This document shows positions 12,476 through 23,382 of a DNA stretch of 64,000 nt, piece after piece (positions within the stretch are counted from its first letter, which is position 1; every line of letters begins with the position of its first letter). Source of the DNA: Cocos nucifera (lineage: Eukaryota > Streptophyta > Magnoliopsida > Arecales > Arecaceae); contig QRFJ01000755.1 in the NCBI GenBank assembly GCA_006176705.1, positions 1,301,525 through 1,365,524 of the forward strand, given 5' to 3'. Under the pieces are notes generated by a model, which did no database searches, had not been told where the DNA came from, and saw only the letters and a program-made list of their open reading frames with translations. The translations under genes were made by a program, and so were the position numbers.

Positions 12476-12819
12476 ATTGACTGCTGCTCTCCTGTCATCG
12501 CATAGTTTTCGCATCCAGAAATAATATTATGCAGAGGGGAGAATTTTACCGAAGGGAAATCGCGGACAGTGCATTCTCGTTTGAGGGGTCGACGGGGCGT
12601 TGTTCCTCGGAGCTCCCTCGAGCAGCAAGTCCCGTCCAGACGACCTCCTCTATCTCATGCCGGCCTTCATAATTTGGACCTTGCTTCTCTTGACTTTGTC
12701 GCTGGGGATGACAATCACTGATGTAGCTAGCTCCTAGCTCCTCCCCGGGGTGGCGTTGATGACGCCGCGGGACGGCCAACCTTCTTGTCTTTTCCAGTTA
12801 CGGCAGTGCCTATAGCCGA

Positions 12820-13660
12820 TCTTCTCCTTGATCGCGCACGTTTGGAGAGGCTGTAGTCCTTCAGGTCTTGGGGGCTGGCTCTTAACTTTGCCGAGGATTC
12901 GAGTTAGAGGAGTGGGTCGAGGATTCGAGTTAGAGGAGCGGGTCGTAGCTGCGGAATCTTTCGAGAGGAGGATTTCTTCGCGCCCTTCTGTCGGGGCTTC
13001 CTTTGCGGTGAGCTCGAGAAGTTCGGGCTTCGCTTGCGTGGAGCTTCATTCCGCTTTCCCACGAAACTTTTCGTGGGAGAACTTCATGCTTCTTTGTCGG
13101 AGAGTTCGGCCTCGATCGCCCTAGGGCGGTCTCGAGCACGGCCGAACTTCACTTGGGTGATCTGCTGTGAAGTTCGGCCTCCTTTATGCCGAACTTCAGG
13201 CGTGGGAGAACTTCGTTCCATCCTTGCCGGTGCCGATCTTCATTTCGCCTTGATGATGAGCCTTAGGGGAGCTTGGCTTTTCTTCGAGCCGAACTTCATT
13301 CCTCTTTCCCACGAGATCCGCCGTGGGAGAACTTCCTGCTGCTCTTGTTCGGACGAGTTCGGACGAGCTCGAGGGGAGCTCGGCTTTTCTTGCCCGAACT
13401 TCGTTCCGCCTCCGGTGAACACTTTGTAGGCGGTTCCTTTGGGGGACATACTGGAGCGTGAGTTCGGCCTTACTTGCGCCGAACTTCGTTCCGCTTTTCC
13501 GCGGAAGCTTCCGCGGGAGGACTTCACACTTCTTTGTCGGAGCTTCCTCGATGACGGGCTCATGGGTGGGTTCGGCCTTCCTCACGCCGAACTTCATTCC
13601 GCTTCAGCGGGGGAACTTCTGCTCTCCGTTTCTCTCTTAGGGGCGATTGGGCTCTTCCTT
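12820..13660. repeat. G1 block of ~100-250-bp repeats each with a palindrome
   Basis: Four or so imperfect units share GAACTTCATTCCGC, then a palindrome, then GAGAACTTC, then CTTCTTTGTCGGAG. The palindromes differ in sequence: 13057-13078 (10-bp arms TCCCACGAAA and TTTCGTGGGA), about 13308-13327 (CCCACG/CGTGGG) and 13499-13516 (CCGCGGAAGCTTCCGCGG). On the minus strand the repeats can be read as EVLPRK...GTKFG...KAE peptides, but frames are not maintained across units, so I do not call a gene. Confidence 0.7.
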
Positions 13661-13679
13661 AAGGCTGATTCCTCGCGCC

Positions 13680-13979
13680 CTCATGGCGGGCTTGCTAGTG
13701 GAGTCGCCACCGGAGGTTGCTGTATAGCCTGCAACGCCTCCGTGAGGCCACGGATCTGTCGGGCAAGCAGGCCAAACTGCTTCACATCCACCGCGGGTGC
13801 AGGTGGAACCTAGGCCGCCGGGGCTGAAGCAGGAACAGACGGGCCTGGACGGGATCAGGTCGCAGAGGCCACCGAATGCCGTGCGGAAGCTCTCCTGGGT
13901 GGCGTTTTCTCTTCGAAAGAGAAAAGGAAGATCTCTGGAGAGGGAAGAGAAGGGTCGCCGAGCACTCCTTTAAGAACAA
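13680..13979 (-). pseudogene. G1 gag N-terminal remnant
   Basis: On the minus strand a frame reads VDVKQFGLLARQIRG, then LTEALQAIQQPPVATP, preceded by a Pro/Ala-rich stretch with one in-frame TAG. The same segment exists in element D at about 63500-63640 (VDPK*FNLLVQ*VRG, with * for stops). It is the N-terminal part of a Tat-like gypsy gag, upstream of the capsid domain. The capsid, zinc knuckle and all of pol are missing, so G1 cannot make a working Gag. Its Gln codons are mainly still CAG where D has TAG, consistent with a younger age. Confidence 0.75.
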
Positions 13980-14000
13980 GGGAACCTCGAAGGTTCAGTC

Positions 14001-14019
14001 CCTTCTTTCAGCGCTAATC
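14001..14019 (-). other. Primer-binding-site region of G1
   Basis: Directly inside the 5' LTR. On the minus strand it reads TTAGCGCTGAAAGAAGGG a base or two after the LTR end. The counterpart in D reads TTGGTGCTAGAGGAAGGG (63809-63828). The tRNA it would pair with was not identified. Confidence 0.6.
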
Positions 14020-15073
14020 TGTTGGTGCAGAAATCCGTCGTCGTCGGAGGTCGCCGAAATCGAGGCCGCTGAGCGCCGCCGGGGACCTGCAAAATGAAGT
14101 CCCGTCCGGAAGCCGGTGGGGGGTGGCTCCGGCAGGACCCTCCGACGGTCAAGTTAGCTTTCGGCCAACAGGTAATGGAGTGCTCGGAATGAGTTTCCGG
14201 AGCTTAGAGATGAAGGAGGAGAGCTTAGAGAGTCGAGAGTTCAGAGAGCTTAGCCTTGGCGTATCTGGAGGGGTCCCTTTATAGCGGAGCTTAGTTGATG
14301 GTGACGGCCATGCCGTCTGGCAGAGAGTCGTTCGGGACCAGCATGGAGTTCGGTACGGAGAGGAACGGCATCGTTCGGTGGATCGATGGGAGCCATACTG
14401 GCACGGATCGTGGGCCGCATGGAGTCCGGTACGGAGAGGAAGACATCGTCAGATGGATGGTGACAGCCATACTGGTGGATCGTGGGAGCCATACTGGCGA
14501 GTTACGTGGGCCGCATGGAGTCCGGTACGGAGAGGAAGGCATGCCGTCCGGTCTTGCTGCTATTGCGGCTGACAGTGATGGTTCGTCCAGAGGAGTTCGG
14601 GCTTGTAACAGAGTTCGGCCGAAGGGGAAACCCGGGAGGAGCTCGGCTGGCTGAAGGGTCGGCCATCTGTAGAGTTCGGCCGAGGGACGATTGCCGAGGA
14701 GTTCGACCGCCTGGGCTCGCCTGGAGTCGGTCCGAAAGGAAAACTCGGGAGGAGTTCGGGTGGCCGAACGGGTGTCTGGGAGGAGTCCGTCTCCCGAAGA
14801 AGTCCTGCCACTTGGAGTCCAAGGAGCTCGGCCGTCAGGAAGCTCGGTTGGCGGTGGGAGTTCCGCCCGAAGCCTGGCACTGGGGAGTTCGGCAGCTAGG
14901 TAGTTCGGCCCGGACCTTCGCGCAGGGGAGTTCGGCCTCTAGGCAGTTCGGCCCGGACCTTGGTGCAGGGAAGTTCGGCCCGGCGCCTGGCGCTAAAGCT
15001 CTTCAGCGGCTACTGGTTGCATTGGGCCGAGCATCGGGCTAGACTTCGGCGGGAGCGGAATTTATCTCCAACA
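14020..15073 (-). repeat. G1 5' LTR (right on the plus strand)
   Basis: 1054 bp, same termini as the left copy and collinear with it. It is about 50 bp longer because the ~70-bp subrepeat region (14340-14540) has an extra partial unit. It would carry the promoter, but no TATA box could be assigned with confidence. Confidence 0.9.
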
Positions 15074-15078
15074 CAACC
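15074..15078. repeat. Target-site duplication of G1, right
   Basis: CAACC, matching 8643-8647 exactly. Confidence 0.9.
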
Positions 15079-15290
15079 CAATATGATCTGCATCTCTGCT
15101 AGACCCGATCTAAGACGGATATGGGACAGGTATGGATATAGAGTTTTTAACTATGGAACAATCTATATGTGACCTGCCAGCCCTACAATTGATACTACTA
15201 TTTTACCTACTTTTTTAGTATAATAGTTTATCCAAACATAGCAGCTAGTTAGATATTCATAACACTTCTTTTTTCAGATATTTCAATTTT
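15079..15290. repeat. Decayed dispersed repeat, right copy
   Basis: The first ~165 bases correspond to 8380-8600 on the other side of G1 (GATCTGCATCTCTGCTAG, GGTATGGATATAGAG, CCAGCCCTACAATTGATA). It is the continuation of the old repeat into which G1 inserted. Confidence 0.45.
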
Positions 15291-15293
15291 TGT

Positions 15294-15490
15294 TACGGAC
15301 AAGAGTTTGGCCTTTTGACCCATAGATCGCATGGGAGGTATTGTCCGCTCGTGGGTCTCATGTTTATCCTTTAAAAGATGCTTCACATGAGAAGGTTTAT
15401 TTCTTTCTTAGAAGTGTAAGTCCTCTTTGACTCACAACCAATGTGGGACTAATAGAGCCATTCATCTTATTAGAACCACAATAGAGCCCT
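15294..15490 (+). repeat. TRIM-like dispersed repeat fragment (tentative)
   Basis: The stretch contains GGTATTGTCCGCTCGTGG and, ~120 bases on, ACCAATGTGGGACTAATAG. Paired ATTGTCCGCT and AATGTGGGAC words are, to my recollection, common in short non-coding LTR elements of plants. No LTR pair, 5S-like promoter or target duplication was found, so the class is uncertain. Confidence 0.3.
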
Positions 15491-17070
15491 CCAGTCAAGG
15501 ATGAACACGACTACGTACGGTCCAAGAAGTCAGTAGAGGTAGTCTCGTGCCTCTATCTGACATGCCATTGTTGTCTTCCTAATTAGTTTAACAACTTATC
15601 TACTTTTAAGAAAGAGACTGCAAGTTAATTTATAGCCTAAAACACTTCATACTCTCTCATGCCTATGGTGTTGATTTGTCCACCGTATCTTTACGAGTGC
15701 ATCATCCTTTTGCTGCGAAACTGCATCCATGGAGGATAATCCTACCAACTATCAGGACTGACATGATACAGTACTATCCATGTATGCATTCTTGACAAAA
15801 TCAGCAGAGATTGCATCCATGTATATAGTTTCAAGACCTACTATCTCATTTTATAATACCTTCATACGTAGCACCGAGAATAAAAGTCAATGTCATAAAA
15901 CCTCTTGCAAGAAAGTACAAGATAAACATGAAAACTACTCGATCCCATGATACCTGCATCACTAATGTTTATACAATTAACTGTACATGCAAGCTCGCAA
16001 TAATTGACATGCTCAATTTTTACCTCATTGAAGATGAAGCTGGGAATTTAAATCAGAAGCCCTTCATTTACATACCAGAGGATATGGAACTTAAAACAGA
16101 AGTCAAATTTATTAGAAGAATTATCAATAAAGTTATTAAAGTTGTTTTTCACACGCTTCAATTTCATCTCCCTTCTTCGCCATTCTTGTTCTCGCATATT
16201 TTTTTTCAAAATTGATCTCATATTTTATCACCTTGTTTAATGTGTTATGAAACTTGTAAAGGAATGAAACAAGTAAATGAAAAACAATACTCAAGCACAC
16301 CATAATTAACATGCATGCACTATAAAAACTTATTTTGGGAAAAAAAATATTAGATGACCCAAAAGAAGCTACAACATCAAGCCATGGATCGGAATGAACA
16401 ATTCGGCTTCTACATCGACTCATCTTTTGATGATAGAAACATGCGGGAGCCATTGCCTAGCAACTTTAAGATGCCTCAATTAGAAAGCTATGATGGATCA
16501 ATCGACACTGATTAGATCTAATTAGATCCGACCAAGCTTCTCGTGCTTCAAATAAAATAGGCCTCCAGAGACCAACAAGGAAAGAGAGAATAAGAAGGGA
16601 GAGAGAGATGTCGGGAGTTTTCAAACTAATCCTAAACATTCTCTCCTTTTTCTCATCCCTTCATAATGAGACTCCACATCCTATTTGTTATTTAACATCA
16701 TATCTAAATTCCCATACATGCTTTGTGCCATTTCTTCTTTTTTATCAGGATAAAAAGAGTTTCTCGAAAATCCCATAGGAGATCCATGAGTTAGTAAATA
16801 ATGCCAACTTCAATGGCTCAGCCATTGACCTTTAATCATCTCCTCCTCGATCAGGCACCAATTAGATTGAAGGCTATCCAAGTTGGGCTCGAAATAGGGG
16901 GCATACGATATGAATCCAAATGAGGAGGGAGATCAAGGCATTCAAATAAGGAAGGAGATTGCAAAATTCAGATTAAAAAAGGGATCCAAACAGGGAAAGA
17001 GATCGCAATTAGGAAGAAAATTATGAGAATCCCTCAATTTCCACCCTCAAATCATGGACACGGGTCTTTC
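15491..17070. other. Intergenic or decayed repeat, no gene seen
   Basis: AT-rich sequence with open frames of at most ~105 codons and no family resemblance. From about 16.85 kb it becomes purine-rich with GGAGGGAGATC-like words and merges into the array that element A interrupts. Confidence 0.45.
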
Positions 17071-17206
17071 TACACCCGAGCCGAGGCAAAAATCAAGTCC
17101 AAGCCAAAAACCAAAATCGAGCCAAAGCAAAGCTCAAGAACGAGGTTGAGACTGAGCCATGGTATCAAGCTCAAAACCAAAGCTGAGGCAAGGATCAAGA
17201 CCGAAT
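17071..17206. repeat. Imprecise CCAAAGC-type tandem array, left part
   Basis: Loose repeats of words such as GCCAAAGCAAAGCTCAAG and GAGGCAAGGATCAAGACC. The same pattern resumes at 22757-23030 after element A, so A inserted into this array. Confidence 0.6.
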
Positions 17207-17822
17207 TGTGAGCTCAGGTGTGGCACTCCCAAGTCTTGAAAACATGAGAAGAAAGATCATGAGAAGATAGGAGCAAGCTAACAAAGAAATCAATTTGGAT
17301 AAGCAAGCTGCAAAAACTTAGCCGACTCACCCTAAGATTGGGTTAGTTAAGTTGGAAGCTAGGTTGGCTCAATCCAGAACTGGATCGATCATATCTTAAA
17401 GAAAATTCAGATAGAAAGCAGTATTTTTGAGACTGCTGGCACAGTACATAATTGGATAGGCTCAATCTCAGATTGAGTCGATCCAGTCGTAGGTTAGCCG
17501 GCTCAATCTAAAACTGGATCGGCTTAGTGTCACAGGATTAGTTTTATGTACGTGGATTGTTTGGGTTTGAAAAGTTTTTTTATGAGCTTGGAGCTTGATT
17601 CTTTTGTAAAGTATATATACTGAAAATAGGCCAAGAATTATAATGATGCTGAATATAAGAAAATAAAAGCTCTTTTCTTCCAAAAATCTATATGCTCTCT
17701 TTCTCTCTTTTCACTTTTAATCCATTGGTTTTGCTTTCACATTGATTCTAGGAGTGTATTCTTTGTTGCTTGGCTAATCACCAGCAGCCATGCTAGTCCA
17801 AGTGAGGATTTATTTCTCAATA
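17207..17822 (+). repeat. Element A 5' LTR
   Basis: 616 bp, starting TGTGAGCTCAGGTG and ending TTCTCAATA (CA to TA change). Inside are several imperfect copies of a GGCTCAATC...ACTGGATCG word pair (17370-17540), also present in element E's LTRs. AAAGTATATATACTG at about 17606-17620 contains a plausible TATA box (TATATA) for the element's transcript. Confidence 0.85.
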
Positions 17823-17845
17823 TCTGATGTCAAAGCGGTGTTGCA
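17823..17845 (+). other. Element A primer-binding site, degenerate
   Basis: TCTGATGTCAAAGCGGTG follows the 5' LTR at the place where copia elements carry TGGTATCAGAGC (initiator tRNA-Met complement). It has changed at several positions. Confidence 0.5.
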
Positions 17846-18090
17846 TGGAAGGAAGGAAGATACCTAGGATTTCTACATCCAGAATCTACTGCATCAGGTT
17901 TTACCCTAAAATCTTTTAGTTTTCTTCATGGTTATCTCTAGATTGAGGTGGAGAGTTGTTGCATGAAGAAAAGATAATAGAAGAGGTTGGAAGGAGGATT
18001 TACGGCCCATAGATCTTCATTGAAGGATAGTTTTGCTGGTGTGTGATCGAAGAAGGGTATTAAAATTTTGCTCTTGATTTGATTGCAGTC

Positions 18091-18870
18091 ATGGGAATAA
18101 GTGGATTCAAGATGAATTTTGAGAAGTTCGATGATAAGAAAAACTTTACCTTATGGTAGTAGAGGATAAAAGACTTGTTGGTTCAGCATAGGATCTACAA
18201 GATCTTGATAAGAGAAAGGCCAGAAAAGATTAGTATTGAGGATTGGGAAGAGCTAAGAAATATTACTTTGAGCACAATCAGAATGTGCTTGGCTGATCAG
18301 GTGTTGTCCAAGATTTGCATAAAGACTATGGCAAAGGAGCTTTGGACGAGACTGGAGAATACATATATAGAAAAGAACATGACCAACATGCTATGGTTGA
18401 AGAAACATCTATATAATTTAAGGATGCTCAAAGGTGAAGATCTTGTTGCACATATCCAAAGGTTCAATCAGGTGTATTCTGAGATGATGAGTTTGGATAT
18501 AAAGATTGATGAGGAAGATCGGGTGTTGCTGCTACTTTATTTTCTTTCAAGTTCTTATGATAGTCTCATAACAACTTTAGTTTATGGAAAGAAGATCCTA
18601 AAATATGAAGAGGTTGTTGGTGTGCTCAGATCAAATGAGTAGAGAAAAAAGATCTAGAAGGAAGATCCTAAGTCTGAGGTCTTGGCTATGAATGAAAGAT
18701 AGGAAAGATCAATAGAGAAGGCAAAGAAGAAATCTTAGGGTAGATCAAAATCTTGGGATCAGAAGAAGATATTGAAATGCTACAAATATCATCAACTGGA
18801 TATCTAAAGAGAAATTATCCCCTTTTGAAGTCAGAAAAAGGAAAGACCAGCAAGAGCGATGATACAATTT
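18091..18870 (+). pseudogene. Element A gag
   Basis: Starts MGISGFKMNFEKFDDKKNF, a typical copia gag opening, and continues through the UBN2-like domain (VLSKICIKTMAKELWTRL, YDSLITTLVYGKK). Two adjacent TAG stops at about codon 25-26 sit where relatives have Gln or Trp-Gln, and more TAG stops follow after 18642. The zinc knuckle near 18777 has lost Cys and His residues to Tyr (CYKYHQ...GYLKRNY) and is split by a frameshift. It is the nucleocapsid precursor of the element, no longer translatable as one protein. Confidence 0.85.
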
Positions 18871-18899
18871 TGGTGAGTAGTGGAGAAGATCTGCTAGTT

Positions 18900-19855
18900 A
18901 TATTAGATGGGTCCACAGAGTATGATACTATGTGGATATTGGATTCAGTATGCTCACACTACTATACTTCTTATCGAAAGTGGTTTGCTATCTATTAGAA
19001 GTTCGATAGTAAAATGTCAGCCTTGAAGATGATCATCCGTGTAGAGTAGCTGAAGTTGGCTTAATTAGGGTGAGAATGTATGACGGGATTATTCATACAT
19101 TATCGAATATTAGACATGTACTAGAGTTGAACAAAAATATGATTTTCTTAGGCTACTTGGAGGAATAGAATTATACTTTTAGTAGCCAGGCTGGTAGTGG
19201 ATGTCTAAAAATTTTCAAGAAAGCTTTGGTGGTGATGAGAGATAGAAGACTTAACAACAATCTTTATAGAATGAAAGGCTTAGTTGTGAATGATAATACA
19301 GAGATGCTAGTAGCGGCACAGGAGTAGCTCTTATATTGGCTGTGGCACTATTGGATGGATTACATGAGTAACCGAGGGTTCGGATTATCCCAGCCTTGAA
19401 GAAGAAGAGCATAGATTTATGTGAGCCATGCATCTTTGGCAAATATCATAGGATGAAGTTTGCCAACAGTACCAAGTACAGTGAAGGAGTGCTAGACTTA
19501 GTGCACTTAGATATGTGGGGATCAGCTCTTGTATCAGCTAGAGGTGGGGCAAGGTATTTTATCACTTTCATTGATGATTATTCAAGGAAGGTGTGGGTTT
19601 ATTTGATTAGAAAAAAATCAAAGATATTTGCCCGATTTATAGCCTGGAAAGCTGAAGTTGAGAAGAAGTCAGAGAGATAGGTGAAATGTCTGAGGTCAGA
19701 TAATGGAGAAAAGTATACAAGCCTGGAGTTTAGGAGGTACTGTGAGAAAAATGGCATCAAACGCTATTACACAGTGAAGATGACTCTCCAGCAGAATGAT
19801 TTTATGGAGAGGATGAATCAGACACTGATCGAGAAGGCACGAAGTTTGAGACTGT
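18900..19855 (+). pseudogene. Element A protease and integrase remnant
   Basis: The protease signature WILDS is near 18936, with Asp codon at 18942. The integrase zinc-binding end (LCEPCIFGKYHRMKF) is at about 19414-19460. The catalytic triad is recognisable: Asp at 19510 (HLDMWG), Asp at 19699 (LRSDNGEKY) and Glu at 19807 (DFMERMNQT). The core FITFIDDYSRKVWVYL is intact. Stops at 19678 and elsewhere are TAG. The enzyme once inserted the element's cDNA; the frame is now broken. Confidence 0.85.
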
Positions 19856-20139
19856 AGACATCACTTTCAAAATCTTTTTGGGATGATGTTTTAACTTTTT
19901 TTTTTTAATTTTCTTGTCAACAGATCCCCTCATCGCAAGCTGAATAGAGGCATTCTAGAGGAGATCTAGAGTGGAAAGAAGGTAGAGTTTGGCCACCTAA
20001 AGATCTTTGATTGTCCGACTTATGCACATGTAGAGGCAACTAAGAGGAGCAAGTTGGATCCTAAATCTCAAAAGATGACATTCATAGGATATCCACAATG
20101 AGTCAAGGAATATCTGCTATAAAATCTTGAAGCACAAAA

Positions 20140-21530
20140 GGCAATGATCAGCAGAGATATTATTTTTGATGAAAAAAGCATCTTGAAGAGGTTTGAAAGT
20201 ATAGGAGGAACTGAAAAAATGAAGGTGAATAGCGGTGGCCAGTCAGAGATAGATGGCATGCGGTTTACATCCACTTACAGGAATGTTCTTATTGAGGTAG
20301 AGCTAGGCAGAAAAGTTTTGACTCAAATTGAAAATCAACATGGAGAGTTTGTTGTTCAATTAGATGTGCAGGAGCAACCACAGACATCAGACAGGAGCAA
20401 TATGCCAGTGGGAGTGGCTTTGCACAAGCTCCAGCATACTGTTAGAAGACTGGTCAGATATGGCATTGATGAGGTTATTTTCTATGCTCTCATCACTTCT
20501 AATAGAGATCTAAAAAACTATATAGAGATCATGGAGAGTGAAGATCATGAGTCGTGGATGCAGGCCATGATGGAGGAGATGGAATCATTGAAGAAAAATC
20601 AGACATAGTTGCTGATGGATCTTTCAGAAGGTGCTTGACCTATTGGCTCGAAGTGGATATTCACTAAAAAGAAAACACCTTCAAAATAAGATGGAGTCAG
20701 ATTCAAGGCAAGACTGGTAGCAAAGGGATACTCACAAAGAAAAGGAATTGATTACACTGAAGTTTTTTCTCCTGTGGTACGTCATATATCTATTCGAGTT
20801 TTGTTGTCACTGGTAACATAGCATGACATGTAGTTGGAATATATGGATGTGAAGATGATATTTCTTTATGAAACTTTGGAGAAAAGAATCTACATGAAGC
20901 AGCCAGATGATTTCATGAAGATTGGATAGGAGGAGAAAGTGTGTTTACTCAGAAGGTAACTATATGGCCTAAAATAGTTTCCTCGTCAGTGATATCATAG
21001 ATTTAATAGCTTTATTTTAAGTCTGAAATTTATTAGATGTGAAAATGACTGCCGCATCTACATCAAGAATATGGATGAGGAGAATACTCTATACCTGCTA
21101 CTATATGTAGATGATATACTGATAGCCAGTAGAAGCATGAAAGCTGTAAAAAGGCTGAAAAAGACATTATCATCTGAGTTTGAGATGAAGGATCTGGGTC
21201 CAGCAAAGAAAATTTTTAGAATAAAGATTTGCAGAGATAGATGCAATGGAGTGCTCCATTTATCATAAGAAAAATATATCCAGAAAGTTCTAGAGAAGTT
21301 TGGAATAGAGAAGGCCAAACCTATAGAGACATCATTGCTGAGCCATATATCTTTCTTGAAGTATCAAAGCCCCCCGTTAGAAGAGGAGAGAGAGTATATT
21401 GATAGAGTTTTTTATGCAAATGCTGTAGGTAGTGTGATGTACACAATGATATGCTGTAGACTAAATATAGCACATGTAGTGAGCTCTGTTAGCAGATGTA
21501 TGGCTAATCCAGGAAAGAAGCACTGAAAGG
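20140..21530 (+). pseudogene. Element A reverse transcriptase remnant
   Basis: Motifs in order: SWMQAMMEEMESLKKN (20551), WIFTKKKTP, RFKARLVAKGYSQ, YTEVFSPVVRH, MDVKMIFLYETL, the active-site box LLLYVDDILIASRS (YVDD at 21104-21115, intact), EFEMKDLGPAKKIF, and YANAVGSVMYTMICCR. Several TAG and TAA stops and a change of frame near 20640 break it. The intact YVDD contrasts with the mutated boxes of B and D. Confidence 0.85.
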
Positions 21531-21639
21531 CATTGAAGTAGATACAGAGATATCTATATGGAATAAGAAACTATGGTTTGATATTTGGTGGGCAGTCGAA
21601 AGAATTTGAAGAACAATCTATGAAGATATGTGAAGGTTC

Positions 21640-22135
21640 AGATCCTTTAGAAGAATTTGTAGATGCAAATTATATAAGTGATCTTGATATAAGGAGGTTT
21701 ACTACTGGATATCTCTTCTACATATTTGGTGGATCAATATCTTAGAGATCAATCCTTCAATCAATCACGATCTTGTATATCATAGAGGTTGAGTATATTG
21801 AAATTATAGAGACTGCAAAGAAAGTTTTTTGACTTAGGAGGTTGACTGTTAAGATGGGGGTGAAGCAGAGCAAGATTATACTGCATAATGATAATCAGAG
21901 TGCACTACTGCTTACACAGAATCTAGTCTACCATGTGCGTATAAAGCATATAGATATGAGGTACCACAGAATCAGAGAGCTGGTAGAGGAAGGTAAAGTT
22001 GAACTGATGAAGATTCATATAAAGAAGAATCAGTCTGATGTACTCACGAAGATACTCCCCAAAGATAGCTTTCAGATGTGTATGGCACGGATGGATTTAC
22101 AAGAAAGAGATGAGTTCACAAAGACTTGAAAGCAC
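21640..22135 (+). pseudogene. Element A RNase H remnant
   Basis: The copia RNase H C-terminal half reads HNDNQSALLLTQNLVYHVR and IKHIDMRYHRIRELVEEG, open from 21842 to 22129. The first half (FVDANYISDLDIRRFTTG) lies just upstream with TAG and TGA interruptions. The catalytic Asp of DNQSA is kept. A purine-rich stretch ending AAGGTGAAGAA (about 22137-22147) before the 3' LTR is the likely polypurine tract. Confidence 0.8.
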
Positions 22136-22147
22136 CAAGGTGAAGAA

Positions 22148-22756
22148 TGTAAGCTCAGGTGTGGCACTCCCAAGTCTTAAAAATATGAGAAGAAAGATCA
22201 TGAAAAGATGGGAACAAGCCAGCAGAGAAATCAGCCTAGATAAGCAAGTTGCAGAAACTTAGTCGGCTTACCCTAAGACTGGGTTGGCTAAGTTGGAAGT
22301 TGGGTCGGCTCAATTCAGAACTGGGTCAACTATATTTCAAAGAAAATTCAAAAAAAAAATAGTGTTTTTGGGACTACTGGCATGATACACAGTTAGATCG
22401 GCTTAGTCTGAAGATCCAGTCGCAGGTTAGCTGGCTCAATCTGAAACTGGACTGACTCAGTGTTGTAGGATTAGTTTTGTGTATGTGGGTTGCTTGGATT
22501 TAGAGAATTTTTTTATGAGCTTAGGACTTGATCCTTTTGTAAAGTATATATACTGAAAATAGGTCAAGGATTGTAATGATGCTAAATACAAGAAAATAAA
22601 AGCTCTTTTCTTCCAAAAATTTGTGTTCTCTCTTCCTCTCTTTTCTCTCTTGAATCTATTGATTTTGCTTCCGCATTGATTCTAGGAGTTTATTCCTTAT
22701 TGCTTGGCTAATCACCAGCATCCACGTCGGTCCAAGTAAGGGTTTATTTTTCAACA
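22148..22756 (+). repeat. Element A 3' LTR
   Basis: 609 bp, starting TGTAAGCTCAGGTG and ending TTTTCAACA; collinear with the 5' LTR. Confidence 0.85.
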
Positions 22757-23148
22757 CGAACTGAGGTAAAGATCAAACCAAACCAAAGTGGAGATTAAAT
22801 CCAAACCAAAGCAAAGCTCAAGTCCAAGCTCTAAACTGAACTGAGGCAAAGATCAAAACAGATCGAAGCAAAGCTCAAAACTGAGCCAAGGCAAAGATCA
22901 AGACCCATCCAAGACAAAAATCAAAACCAAAGTCAAGCTATTAAACCCAAAATCGAGCCAAGGTGACAATCAAAGTTGAGGCCGAGCTATCAAGCCAAAT
23001 ATTGAGGTGAAGACAACCTACAACAAAGCCAACTTGGAGAGGCCAAGGTAACAAACGCTCTCGTAGTAAAAAGGTTTCCAAACCTACAAACTTTATAGTT
23101 GATCATAGGCCACGTCCTTCTTGTGACAACATATGAACAAGATCTCGA
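22757..23148. repeat. CCAAAGC-type tandem array, right part
   Basis: Continues the array interrupted by element A, with words such as GAGGTAAAGATCAAACC and GCAAAGCTCAAG to about 23030. A transitional ~110 bases then lead to the 38-bp minisatellite. No gene. Confidence 0.6.
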
Positions 23149-23382
23149 AGATACTTCATCATCTCAATGAATGTAGTTATGATGCCGGATACTTAATCAT
23201 CTCGATGAATGTAGTCATAATATCAAATACTTCATCACCTCGACGAACATAGTCATAATGCTGGATACTTCATCATCTCAATGAATATAATCATGATGTC
23301 GAACACTTCACCACGTCAACGAACATAATCATAATGCCAGACACTTTGTCGCCTTGATAAATATGGTCATAATACCAGATAT
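23149..23382. repeat. 38-bp minisatellite, left part
   Basis: Head-to-tail units of about 38 bp containing GATACTTCATC, CTCGATGAATGTAGTCAT and GATGCCG, about six copies. The array resumes at 33721 after element B, so it was once continuous. The unit matches no family known to me. Confidence 0.8.

Larger units (their letters stand above)
8648..15073 (-). mobile_element. G1: complete non-autonomous Ty3/gypsy LTR retrotransposon
   Basis: Two LTRs of about 1.0 kb begin TGTTGG and end CCAACA on the plus strand, and the whole is bounded by a perfect 5-bp target-site duplication CAACC (8643-8647 and 15074-15078). Orientation is minus. A polypurine tract, read on minus as GTGGGGGGACAAG, lies against the left LTR (plus 9648-9660). 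A primer-binding-site-like stretch lies against the right LTR (about 14001-14019). The 4.4-kb interior holds a gag start remnant, a palindrome-bearing block and a 2.5-kb tandem array, but no protease, RT, RNase H or integrase. It would need proteins from another element; D in this window is the visible relative. The intact duplication, similar LTRs and high GC suggest it is the youngest insertion here. Confidence 0.9.
17207..22756 (+). mobile_element. Element A: decayed Ty1/copia retrotransposon
   Basis: LTRs at 17207-17822 and 22148-22756 flank a 4.3-kb interior with gag, protease, integrase, RT and RNase H in copia order. Flanking bases CGAAT (17202-17206) and CGAAC (22757-22761) are a target-site duplication with one transition. 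Protein features suggest a Tork/Tnt1-like lineage (tentative). Reading frames are broken by many stops, mainly TAG where relatives have CAG, and by several frameshifts, so it cannot move by itself. The LTRs differ about every 8-10 bases by eye, mostly by transitions, so it is an old insertion. Confidence 0.9.

Noticed and set aside
13034..13813. Frames of 107-133 codons on both strands with repeated peptides
   Set aside because: Generated by the tandem palindrome-bearing repeat; no frame continues through successive units.
15294..15490. Cassandra-type element with a 5S rRNA promoter
   Set aside because: No 5S internal control region (A box and C box pair) could be found; only general TRIM-like words remain.
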